Part shown: positions 8,636 to 16,323 of the stretch, one piece after another | How the letters are laid out: every line of letters starts with the position of its first letter | How positions within the stretch are numbered: position 1 is the stretch's first letter | Assembly: GCA_035552155.1 (NCBI GenBank) | Contig: DASZLX010000043.1 | Coordinates: 223,789-287,788 of the forward strand | From: DASXHY01 sp035552155 | GTDB lineage: Bacteria; Verrucomicrobiota; Verrucomicrobiia; Limisphaerales; DASXHY01 | Direction: 5' to 3' | DNA: 64,000 nucleotides | Program-made: the position numbers and the translations under genes | The notes under the pieces: generated by a model | Told to the model about the DNA's origin: nothing | The model's database searches: none | What the model saw: only the letters and a program-made list of their open reading frames with translations

Positions 8636-8644
8636 GACAGAAAT
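8625..8644. promoter_or_regulatory. Perfect 20-bp palindrome overlapping the regulator start codon
   Basis: ATTTCTGTCATGACAGAAAT reads the same on both strands, and its central ATG is the start codon of the GbsR-type gene. No Shine-Dalgarno sequence is visible upstream, so the mRNA could be leaderless. A homodimeric winged-helix protein bound here would block its own transcription. A related site sits at 8041-8060. Confidence 0.7.
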
Positions 8645-8824
8645 GTAACAAATTGCCGACAACCGTCAAGTGCAAAAGGGCAGGCGCGGTGGGGCGCGTC
8701 GCTCCGCGCGCGCCGCATTCCCGAGCAAAACGGGCAATTTTTCGATTTGACGGCGCACACCAAGTTTGCGCGCCCTGCCCGATTCGTCCAAACTTCAACC
8801 GTTGTTTTGGCACTCGGCATGGTA

Positions 8825-9223
8825 TCACCAGCCAAAGTTCCAAAAATCGACCAGTTCCGCCCGGCCATCGTTCTCGTGAATGGTTATCTGGAGCCAATGA
8901 GGATTGACGCTCCCGTTTTTGTTCTCCAGCGCGAAGGAATACACCTCGTTACTTCTGCCATCGGCGTCGATTCTTCCTTGGACCAACAACAATTTTCCCA
9001 CGGAGTAGTCGATATGGGGCTTGGAACTGTTCAGATAATTGTTCGCGAGCATCCCGGGTTTGACCATTTTGCGCAGGGAATTCCAGTCCTCATGGTTGAT
9101 TGCGTTGGTCACCAGGCGGCAAATCCGGGGCAGGCGCGGAGATGGAACTTTTTGAGCCTGAGAGGAGTTTGATTTGCAGGACACCGCCAAAATTCCCAGT
9201 GTCAGAATGAGAAAAATCCTCAC
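8825..9223 (-). CDS. Putative small lipoprotein
   Basis: 132 aa from a GTG at 9223. The N-terminus is a lipoprotein signal (RIFLILTLGILAVSCKSN) with Cys at about residue 16 as the lipidation site. The mature part (RICRLVTNAINHEDWNSLRKMVKPGMLANNY ending WLQITIHENDGRAELVDFWNFGW) resembles no family I can name. The same frame stays open upstream, but that sequence belongs to a MITE whose end is 6 bp away. The MITE may have displaced the original promoter. Confidence 0.65.
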   Translation of the reverse strand: MRIFLILTLGILAVSCKSNSSQAQKVPSPRLPRICRLVTNAINHEDWNSLRKMVKPGMLANNYLNSSKPHIDYSVGKLLLVQGRIDADGRSNEVYSFALENKNGSVNPHWLQITIHENDGRAELVDFWNFGW

Positions 9224-9227
9224 GATA

Positions 9228-9506
9228 TAAGAGCCTGTCTGAAAATTCTGAAGGGCGCTGCGGCGAGGGATTTTGGCTGTGGCCAAGGCGGCGAGGCCGG
9301 AGCATCCCCGTAGCGGGCTGTGACGGTCGAGCCAACGCAGGCCACAGACAAAAGACCCGCCGCCCGGAGGGTTTTCGCGGAAAAGGCCGCCTGGCTTCGT
9401 TGCTCCTCGGTCGAAGATCCACAAGGGATATTCTCCTTCGTCGCGCCTCGCCATCCGGCCTTTTCCACGAAAACAGCGTCCTTCGGAATTTTCAGACAGG
9501 CTCTTA
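9228..9506. mobile_element. MITE with long terminal inverted repeats flanked by TA
   Basis: The left end (from 9230, AGAGCCTGTCTGAAAATTC) and the right end (to 9504) are inverted repeats of at least 30 bp with about two mismatches. Each is flanked by TA (9228-9229 and 9505-9506). The 275-bp interior has no transposase. A TA target duplication and lack of coding capacity indicate a non-autonomous element of the IS630/Tc1-mariner type (inference from target choice). Confidence 0.7.
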
Positions 9507-9524
9507 GGGACACGGGAGAAGCGG

Positions 9525-9944
9525 TCAGGGTTCAAGATTCAGCGTCGGCTTATTGTCCGAAGTCAGTGGATTTATTTCAAACCCACCTTCTTCCAGCTTT
9601 TGCAGCCATTGGCGAATCAATCCGCGCACATTGTCTACCCGCAGCCGTTCATGCGTCGCCGGATATTTTTCCAGATTCGCATCCGCAAGTTTGAACAGGG
9701 CCGCGGACGGGCGGAGCCGGTTCTTTTGCAGGTGAACGAACGCCCCCGCGAGTTGGATGAGTCCCTTGTAAAACGAGTAATTGGGCCCGCTGCGTTGCGC
9801 CAGCCATAATTCCTCCAGCACATCGTGCGCCTCAAAATAGAGCTGACGATTGAAACACTCGAAATAGCCGAGATAATGCGCGTCCAATTCCCGTCCTCGG
9901 AATTGTTCGATCAGGTCCGCGATGGCGCCGCTTTTTTTGCTCAT
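9525..9944 (-). CDS. DUF309 domain protein
   Basis: 139 aa from the ATG at 9944 (MSKKSGAIADLIEQFRG). The signature FNRQLYFEAHDVLEELW, followed by FYKGLIQLAGAFVHLQKN, is characteristic of DUF309, a small all-helical family with conserved His and Glu residues and no assigned function. An ORF from 10058 extends the frame, but the extra 38 residues look random. The stop is 19 bp from the MITE. Confidence 0.85.
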   Translation of the reverse strand: MSKKSGAIADLIEQFRGRELDAHYLGYFECFNRQLYFEAHDVLEELWLAQRSGPNYSFYKGLIQLAGAFVHLQKNRLRPSAALFKLADANLEKYPATHERLRVDNVRGLIRQWLQKLEEGGFEINPLTSDNKPTLNLEP

Positions 9945-10449
9945 GAGTCTATCCGGCAACGGATAAATGCCCGCGATTGTCCAAGCAAGGCAAATCAAGC
10001 CTGAGGAGGTTGTGGATCTGGAGTGGCGGGCTTGACTTCCGCGTCTCCACATTGACACTCATGTTATAAAGGCGCCGGAAAGGAGGTCCGAAAGCGAGAA
10101 TGAAAAGGCGAGTGTGGCAAAATCAGGTCGATGGAAAACTCCTGGGGCAGGGCACCGCTTTGGAAACTCGGAATCCCGGCCTTCTCCGAAAGTTGGAATT
10201 TGGAACTTTATCCCTCCGTGCGAGCCTAAAACCGGAGATCGAGCTGCCACCTCGTTTTGCAACTCACTGTCCCGCAACAGCGTTTCAGCCATTCCAGCCT
10301 ATTCAACCCTATTCGGGGGGGCGGGACCTTGGACCCTGGACCTTGGACCCTGGACTCCGGACTCTGGACTCCGGACTCTGGACTTTGGACTTTGGACTTT
10401 GGACTTCGCCCTCCCTCCCCGGGGAACACCCGGGTTCTTTTCCGTATGT
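9945..10449. other. Intergenic region without a credible gene
   Basis: Between the DUF309 gene and the glmS promoter only short overlapping ORFs are present, with no recognisable domain. The dominant structure is the heptamer repeat tract listed separately. Confidence 0.5.
10329..10405. repeat. Tandem heptamer repeat upstream of glmS
   Basis: Eleven consecutive 7-bp units of the form YYGGACY (for example TTGGACC, CTGGACT, TTGGACT) form a perfect-phase tract. Such tracts are prone to slippage. It lies 45 bp upstream of the glmS -35 element, so unit number could vary between strains. No coding role is apparent. Confidence 0.8.
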
Positions 10450-10478
10450 TTGCCTTTCGCTTTGGTTTGCGTTATAAC
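10450..10478 (+). promoter_or_regulatory. Putative sigma-70 promoter of glmS
   Basis: TTGCCT at 10450-10455 and TATAAC at 10473-10478 are separated by 17 bp. They lie 32 bp upstream of the glmS ATG and are the best promoter-like pair in the region. I see no glmS ribozyme structure. Confidence 0.45.
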
Positions 10479-10510
10479 GGTCAAATCAGACAGACTGTAG
10501 ATCGAAAATT

Positions 10511-12367
10511 ATGTGTGGCATAATCGGATATATCGGTAAAAAAGCGGCGTCTCCCATTCTTTTGGAGGGCCTGCGCCGGCTCGAATACCGCGGTTACGAC
10601 AGCGCCGGCGTGGCAGTGATTGATACTGCCGACCTGCTGATCCGGAAGAAAAAAGGCAAAATCAACGAAGGTCTCGCCCGCACCTTGCAGCAACAGCCGG
10701 CCGAGGGCAATCTCGGCATCGGCCACACTCGTTGGGCCACGCACGGACCCCCGGCTGATGAAAACTCCCATCCGCACCTTGATCAGGCCGGCCGGATTGC
10801 CGTCGTTCATAACGGCGTGATTGAAAATTACGATCGCCTCAAGAATAAGCTTATTCAGCTCGGCCACACCTTCCAATCCACCACGGACACCGAAGTCCTG
10901 GCCCATTTGATCGGCGAACATTACCAGAAGCATCGCGGCAAAAATGGTGGCAGCAACCCGCTGGCGATGGCCGTCTGCGATGCCTTGCGCGAAGTCATCG
11001 GCACCTACGGTCTCGCGGTCATCAGCGCCGACCAGCCGAACACCATCGTGGGCGCGCGCCGCGGCTCGCCCCTGATCATCGGCATCGGTCACGGCGAGAA
11101 TTTCCTCGCGAGCGACGCCAACGCCATCGTCGCGCACACGCGCGAAGTGGTTTACCTGAACGATTACGACGTGGCGACTATCACGTCCGACCGTTTCGAA
11201 GTGCAAAATCTTGGCAACGACACGGCCAACGTGCAGGTGAGCAAACTCGAATTCAATTCGCAGGATGCGGAGCGGGGCGAGTTCGCGCATTTCATGCTCA
11301 AGGAAATCTTTGAGCAGCCGCGCACGGTGGAAAACGCGCTGCGCGGCCGCATCGATTTCGAAGGCGCCACCGCGAAGTTCGGCGGCTTGAACATGACCTC
11401 CGCGGAATTGCGCGCCATCGACCGCATTGTCATTGCGGCCAGCGGCACCAGTTGGCACGCCGCGTTGGTCGGTGAATATTTGATTGAAGAACTCGCGCAC
11501 CTGCCGGTCGAGGTTGAATATGCGCACGAATTTTGTTATCGCAACGCGCCGCTGGAGCGGGGCACCGTCCTGACCGTCATTTCGCAATCCGGCGAGACCG
11601 CCGACACCCTGGCGGCGTTGCGCGAAGCCAAGCGCCGCGGCCACACCGCGATGGCCATTGTCAACGTCGTTGGCAGCACCATTGCCCGCGAAGCCACCGG
11701 CGGCATCTACATGCACGCCGGCCCGGAAATCGGCGTCGCCTCCACGAAAGCGTTTGTTTCCACGCTCACCATTCTGTCCTTGCTGGCGGTCCATCTCGGC
11801 CGGATGCGGATGTTATCCACGAACCGCGCGCTGGAAATTCTTCGCGCCCTCGAAGCCGCGCCGAAGCAGATCGAGAGCATCCTGGCGCAGAGCGATGCGT
11901 TAAAAAAACTCGCGTTGAAATACAGCAAAGCCGACGACTTTTTCTTCCTGGGCCGCGGATATACCTTTCCGATCGCCATGGAAGGAGCGCTCAAGCTCAA
12001 GGAAATTTCGTACATCCACGCCGAAGGATATTCCGCGGCGGAAATGAAGCACGGGCCGATTGCATTGATTGATCCGCAAACCCCCACGGTTTTCCTCGTC
12101 CCGCAAGACTCGATGTATGACAAGACCATGGCGAACTTGGCCATGATTCGCGCGCGCAAAGGCCCGATCATCGCCGTCGCCACCGAAGGCGATGAGCAGA
12201 TCAAGACCGTGGCCGACGATGTGATATACCTTCCGAAAACTGCCGAGCCGGTTTATCCATTACTGGCGAGCATCCCCTTGCAACTTTTCGCCTACCACAT
12301 CGCCGTCGCCCGGGGCTGCGACGTCGACAAGCCCCGCAACCTCGCTAAAAGCGTCACCGTCGAATAA
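10511..12367 (+). CDS. glmS: Glutamine-fructose-6-phosphate aminotransferase (isomerizing)
   Basis: 618 aa, full length for the family. GlmS makes glucosamine-6-phosphate from fructose-6-phosphate and glutamine, the first step to UDP-GlcNAc for peptidoglycan. The N-terminal class II glutamine amidotransferase domain starts MCGIIGYIG with the nucleophilic Cys2, then RLEYRGYDSAG and GHTRWATHG. Two SIS domains follow (AASGTSWHAALVGEYLIEEL with ISQSGETADTL, and FFLGRGYTFPIAMEGALKLK with EMKHGPIALID). It ends with CDVDKPRNLAKSVTVE, the conserved C-terminus whose coding sequence TnsD proteins recognise in Tn7 systems. A Tn7-like end begins 25 bp after its stop codon. Confidence 0.98.
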   Translation: MCGIIGYIGKKAASPILLEGLRRLEYRGYDSAGVAVIDTADLLIRKKKGKINEGLARTLQQQPAEGNLGIGHTRWATHGPPADENSHPHLDQAGRIAVVHNGVIENYDRLKNKLIQLGHTFQSTTDTEVLAHLIGEHYQKHRGKNGGSNPLAMAVCDALREVIGTYGLAVISADQPNTIVGARRGSPLIIGIGHGENFLASDANAIVAHTREVVYLNDYDVATITSDRFEVQNLGNDTANVQVSKLEFNSQDAERGEFAHFMLKEIFEQPRTVENALRGRIDFEGATAKFGGLNMTSAELRAIDRIVIAASGTSWHAALVGEYLIEELAHLPVEVEYAHEFCYRNAPLERGTVLTVISQSGETADTLAALREAKRRGHTAMAIVNVVGSTIAREATGGIYMHAGPEIGVASTKAFVSTLTILSLLAVHLGRMRMLSTNRALEILRALEAAPKQIESILAQSDALKKLALKYSKADDFFFLGRGYTFPIAMEGALKLKEISYIHAEGYSAAEMKHGPIALIDPQTPTVFLVPQDSMYDKTMANLAMIRARKGPIIAVATEGDEQIKTVADDVIYLPKTAEPVYPLLASIPLQLFAYHIAVARGCDVDKPRNLAKSVTVE

Positions 12368-12392
12368 TTAGCGCTCAAGAAGATCCGACGAC
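12368..12392. other. attTn7-like insertion segment downstream of glmS
   Basis: The 25 bp between the glmS stop and the first TGT of the island match the spacing at which Tn7 inserts downstream of glmS. The last five bases (ACGAC, 12388-12392) would be the target duplication, and a second copy should exist at the far end of the element. Confidence 0.65.
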
Positions 12393-12458
12393 TGTGGTAA
12401 GAAAATAAAGTTCTGAACTGGCGAATAAACTCCTGAACTCGAAAATAAACTCCTGAAC
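12393..12458. mobile_element. Tn7-like transposon end A (three TnsB-site-like repeats)
   Basis: The end starts with TGT at 12393. Three same-orientation 15-bp repeats AATAAASTYCTGAAC begin at 12404, 12424 and 12444, an exact 20-bp period. Tn7 ends are known to start with TGT and carry several TnsB sites of about 20 bp. The position 25 bp after glmS supports the call. With only 48 bp of other sequence before end B, this may be a relic. Confidence 0.75.
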
Positions 12459-12506
12459 CGACGAGTCTGTAAAGAAGCGGGTTATATTGGGAGCTGCCTT
12501 CCAATT

Positions 12507-12617
12507 TGTACTCCGGGAATTAAGTTGGGAACCAGGTAATTAAGTCGGGAACTCGGGAATTAAGTTGGGAACTGGGTCACGTACTGAGGATCGTCTGCAG
12601 GGAATTAAGTTGGGAAC
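12507..12617. mobile_element. Tn7-like transposon end B (four TnsB-site-like repeats)
   Basis: TGT at 12507 is followed 11 bp later by the first of four repeats AATTAAGTYGGGAAC, at 12518, 12538, 12558 and 12603. The 11-bp offset and 20-bp period are identical to end A, while the repeat sequence differs consistently (GGGAAC against CTGAAC). This is what a second, related transposon with its own TnsB specificity would show. The alternative is one extended end with two repeat subtypes. Confidence 0.7.
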
Positions 12618-12856
12618 TTTAACGATGCATTGGAATGTGTTTGGAAAATGGAGTCTGTAACCTCTTTCTTCCTGATTTGGTAGAATGAGGATCGATTCCG
12701 CCCCTCGCGGATCTCCAGATGTTAACTCCCAGCTCCATCTGGCATTGCCTTAAATAAAATCGGCGCCACGTCTATCATCGTCCACATCGAAAGGTTTTCT
12801 CGTCGCTGCTTTAACATTGTCTCGACCGGCCAATTGTCTACGATGGCTGCGGGATC

Positions 12857-15655
12857 ATGTTTGGCAAAATGCGGACTGGCACTCCAGAGGAAATCGCCCG
12901 TGAAAAGATAGATGCGATGCTCATCGCGTCGGGATGGATTATTCAGGATTACAAAGGCATTGATTTTTCCCTCGGACACGGCATCGCAGTTCGCGAAGTC
13001 CCGCTCAAGACGGGCCCCTGCGACTATCTTCTACTGGTGGACCGCAAACCCGTCGGCGTGGTTGAGGCCAAGCGCCGAGGCACAACGCTCTCCACTGTGG
13101 CCGAACAATCAGGCCGCTATGCCTCGAGTTTGCCCGATTTTCTGAGCGCCGGACTAACCGGTCCGCTACCATTTCTCTATGAGTCCACCGGCGTTGAAAC
13201 TTTTTTCCGCGATGAACGTGATCCCGACCCGCGGTCGCGACAGGTGTTCAGTTTTCATCGCCCTGAAACTCTTTCCGAATGGCTGACCGAAGCCGACACC
13301 CTGCGTTCGCGGCTCCAGCACCTGCCACCGCTGCCAACTTCTGGCATGCGCGACTGCCAGGTCGAAGGCATCACCGATCTTGAAAAATCCTTCGCTGAGA
13401 ATCGTCCACGTGCGCTGATTCAAATGGCCACCGGCGCGGGAAAAACTTTTACTGCGTGCGCCTTCACCTATCGGCTTATCAAATACGCTGGAGCCCGCCG
13501 CGTGTTGTTTCTGGTGGATCGCTCGAATCTCGGACGCCAGGCGACACACGAGTTCCAACAATACGTCACGCCGGACATCGGGCGCAAATTCACCGAGCTT
13601 TACAACGTCCAGCATCTAACCTCAAACGCTCTTGACCCCGTCTGCCGCGTCACCATCTGCACCATTCAACGTCTTTACTCGATGTTGCGCGGCGAGGAAT
13701 TGCCCGAAGATGCCGATGAAATGTCCGCGTACGAAATCGGCGCGGCTGACGGACGGCCGAAGGAGGTTGCCTATAATCCCTCCATTCCGATCGAGATGTT
13801 CGATTTCGTCGTCACCGACGAATGTCATCGATCCATTTACAATCTCTGGCGCCAAGTCCTGGAATACTTCGATGCCTTTCTCATCGGCCTCACCGCCACG
13901 CCGTCCAAGCAGACCATCGGCTTTTTCAATCAAAACCTGGTCACCGAATACAACCACGAGCGCGCCGTGGCGGATGGCGTAAACGTCGGCTACGAAGTCT
14001 ATCGCATCAAAACGCAGGTCACTGACCAAGGCGGCAAGGTTGAAAAAGGCTTTTACATCGACAAACGCAACAAACTGGATCGCTCCAAGCGCTGGGAGCA
14101 ACTCGACGAAGACCTCACATACGGCGCACCGGAATTGGATCGCTCCGTCGTCGTCCCTTCTCAGATTCGCACGGTGTTACAGGCGTTCAAGGATGCCCTC
14201 TTCACCGAACTGTTCCCCGGACGCACGCTCGTACCCAAGACACTCATTTTCGCCAAGGACGATTCCCATGCCGAGGACATCGTCCATATTTGCCGCGAGG
14301 TATTTGGCAAGGGCAACGACTTCGCCAAGAAAATCACGTATCAATCCAAGCACCCGGAGACCGGCAAGTCCGCCAAAAGCGAAACGCTCATCCAGGAATT
14401 CCGCACCTCGCCCCAACTTCGCATCGCCGTCACCGTGGACATGATCGCCACCGGCACGGACATCAAGCCGCTGGAATGCCTCCTATTCCTTCGCGACGTC
14501 CGCAGCCACGTGTATTTCGAGCAGATGAAAGGCCGCGGCACACGCGTCCTCACGCCCACGGATTTGCAGGCCGTGAGCGGCGCGGATGCACGCGTAAAAA
14601 CTCATTTTGTGATCGTGGACGCCGTGGGCGTGTGTGAAAGCGACAAAACCGACTCACGCCCCCTGGAAAAGCAGCCGACCGTAAAGTTCGATAAACTCCT
14701 GCTCGGCGTTGCCCTCGGCAAGCGCGATGAGGATACACTCAGCACGTTGGCCGGACGCCTCGCCCGGCTCGATCGCGAACTCGATTCCGCGCAACGTTCC
14801 CAGGTCGCAGCCATCTCTGGTGGCAAAACCGTCGCGCAAATGTCTGCCACACTCCTCCGGGCGATCGATCCGAACGCCATTGCCGAACACGCCACTGGCA
14901 AGCCGGGCGCCTCGCCGGCAGAAGTGGCGCCGGAGAAATTTGAAGCGGCGAAGAAAGAATTGGTTCTCGAAGCCTGCACACCATTCGACAAGCCCGCGTT
15001 GCGCGACGCTCTTGTGAAGCTCAAACAGGAAAACGAACAGACCATTGATACCGTCACTGCTGACATCGTGACGCATCAGGGTTTCGATGCCGCCGCGAAG
15101 GAAAAGGCCGCGAACCTCCTCAAATCCTTCCGTGATTATATCGAGCAGCACAATGCCGAAATCACCTCGCTGCAAATCCTTTACAGCCGGCCGTATAAGC
15201 AGAGACTTACCGAGCCGATGCTCAAAGAATTGGAAAAGAAACTCCGCGAAAACCACGCCGACTGGACGGAAGACCGCCTCTGGGACGCCTTCGCTGCCAC
15301 CGCGCCCGGTAGGGTCAAGGGCCGTTCGCAGGCCGGCCGCTTTGCCGACCTCGTTGCGCTCGTCCGCTTCTCGCTCGAACAGCAGCCTGTGCTCGCGCCC
15401 TTTGCTGATTCCGTGTCGGAACGGTTCAACGAATGGCTCATGAGCAAGGCCAAGGAGGGAATCAAATTTAACACTGAACAACTTGGCTGGTTGAATTTAA
15501 TTCGCGACCACATCGCCACCAGCCTGAGCATCGAGACGGAAGATTTGGAATTGTCACCGTTCAACCAGCGCGGCGGTTTGGGCAAAGCGCATCAACTGTT
15601 CGGCGAGCAACTGCCCAAGCTGCTCGATGAACTCAACGAAGTACTTGCGGCATGA
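12857..15655 (+). CDS. hsdR: Type I restriction enzyme, R subunit
   Basis: 932 aa. HsdR is the ATP-driven translocase and nuclease of type I restriction complexes. The N-terminal PD-(D/E)XK domain shows CDYLLLVDRKPVGVVEAKRRG, with D, E and K in place. Superfamily 2 helicase motifs follow: MATGAGKTFTACAF (Walker A), VVTDECHRSIY (DEAD-type), IGLTATPSKQT and, near 530, VDMIATGTDIKPLECLLFLR and QMKGRGTR. A helical C-terminal assembly region follows. The ATG at 12857 could be replaced by one at 12869; neither has a strong ribosome binding site. It is the first gene of the island and overlaps the next gene by 4 bp. Confidence 0.95.
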   Translation: MFGKMRTGTPEEIAREKIDAMLIASGWIIQDYKGIDFSLGHGIAVREVPLKTGPCDYLLLVDRKPVGVVEAKRRGTTLSTVAEQSGRYASSLPDFLSAGLTGPLPFLYESTGVETFFRDERDPDPRSRQVFSFHRPETLSEWLTEADTLRSRLQHLPPLPTSGMRDCQVEGITDLEKSFAENRPRALIQMATGAGKTFTACAFTYRLIKYAGARRVLFLVDRSNLGRQATHEFQQYVTPDIGRKFTELYNVQHLTSNALDPVCRVTICTIQRLYSMLRGEELPEDADEMSAYEIGAADGRPKEVAYNPSIPIEMFDFVVTDECHRSIYNLWRQVLEYFDAFLIGLTATPSKQTIGFFNQNLVTEYNHERAVADGVNVGYEVYRIKTQVTDQGGKVEKGFYIDKRNKLDRSKRWEQLDEDLTYGAPELDRSVVVPSQIRTVLQAFKDALFTELFPGRTLVPKTLIFAKDDSHAEDIVHICREVFGKGNDFAKKITYQSKHPETGKSAKSETLIQEFRTSPQLRIAVTVDMIATGTDIKPLECLLFLRDVRSHVYFEQMKGRGTRVLTPTDLQAVSGADARVKTHFVIVDAVGVCESDKTDSRPLEKQPTVKFDKLLLGVALGKRDEDTLSTLAGRLARLDRELDSAQRSQVAAISGGKTVAQMSATLLRAIDPNAIAEHATGKPGASPAEVAPEKFEAAKKELVLEACTPFDKPALRDALVKLKQENEQTIDTVTADIVTHQGFDAAAKEKAANLLKSFRDYIEQHNAEITSLQILYSRPYKQRLTEPMLKELEKKLRENHADWTEDRLWDAFAATAPGRVKGRSQAGRFADLVALVRFSLEQQPVLAPFADSVSERFNEWLMSKAKEGIKFNTEQLGWLNLIRDHIATSLSIETEDLELSPFNQRGGLGKAHQLFGEQLPKLLDELNEVLAA

Positions 15656-16323
15656 AAGAATTCATTAATAAAGCTGGCGTGCGCGTCGAAGTGACAATCC
15701 AGAAACTAAGGGATTGTTTAAAGCACGCGATTGACAGATTCAACGACTACGAAAAGTCCTCTCTCCTGCTGCCCCGAAAACTCCCCAATGGTCATTACGT
15801 TGGAGAGAAAGATAGAGGTTGGGGTGCGGCAAGCGAGAGAGCAATTGCCCACAGATTGGCCGTATATCTTGAACGTCAACTCCGGCAAGACGGAATCGTT
15901 GAAGATGGTGGTCTTATTTCCGTAGACTGCGAATATAATCGCCACCTGGACGGGATGAAAACCCACAGAATTCCCGAAAAGCTGATTGGAGTCGTTGAGG
16001 ACGCCAAGCGAAAACCCAAGCCAATCACTGACGACGAGGGATTCTATGTGTTCTCGATTGCCCCGGATATTATTGTTCACCGCCGAGGCGAAGATGATTT
16101 GAACCTACTCGTCATCGAACTGAAGAAAACAACCAACAATGAGATTGCAGAATATGATGACCTAAAGTTACGTTGCTTCACCAAGGAAGGTCGAGATGAA
16201 TATGGTTACCTAATTGGATTCGCTGTCGTTGCTGTTGACGACGTTCCCGCAGAGCAACGAGAAATGCAGCTTTCAACTCCTTACGCGAGGGGAGAACCAC
16301 AAGCACCTCAATACGCCCAATGA
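15652..16323 (+). CDS. PD-(D/E)XK-like protein within the type I RM operon
   Basis: 223 aa, coupled to hsdR and hsdS by 4-bp ATGA overlaps on both sides. The middle has APDIIVHRRGEDDLNLLVIELKK, the Asp then Glu-x-Lys arrangement of a PD-(D/E)XK nuclease core, preceded by a possible helix with Glu (AASERAIAHRLAVYLE). I do not recognise a named family. It may be a nuclease or inactive DNA-binding accessory acting with the RM complex, since such genes are sometimes found between hsd genes. Its tail after residue 205 is poor in structure. Confidence 0.6.
   Translation: MKEFINKAGVRVEVTIQKLRDCLKHAIDRFNDYEKSSLLLPRKLPNGHYVGEKDRGWGAASERAIAHRLAVYLERQLRQDGIVEDGGLISVDCEYNRHLDGMKTHRIPEKLIGVVEDAKRKPKPITDDEGFYVFSIAPDIIVHRRGEDDLNLLVIELKKTTNNEIAEYDDLKLRCFTKEGRDEYGYLIGFAVVAVDDVPAEQREMQLSTPYARGEPQAPQYAQ

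Noticed and set aside
10479..10511. glmS ribozyme or riboswitch
   Set aside because: The leader between the -10 element and the ATG is about 30 bases, far too short, and no ribozyme core is visible upstream.
10481..11794. 437-codon minus-strand ORF across glmS
   Set aside because: Antisense to the glmS coding region; its composition is that of a reverse-strand shadow.
12722..12979. 85-codon minus-strand ORF upstream of hsdR
   Set aside because: It overlaps the hsdR start on the opposite strand, has no ribosome binding site and resembles no family.
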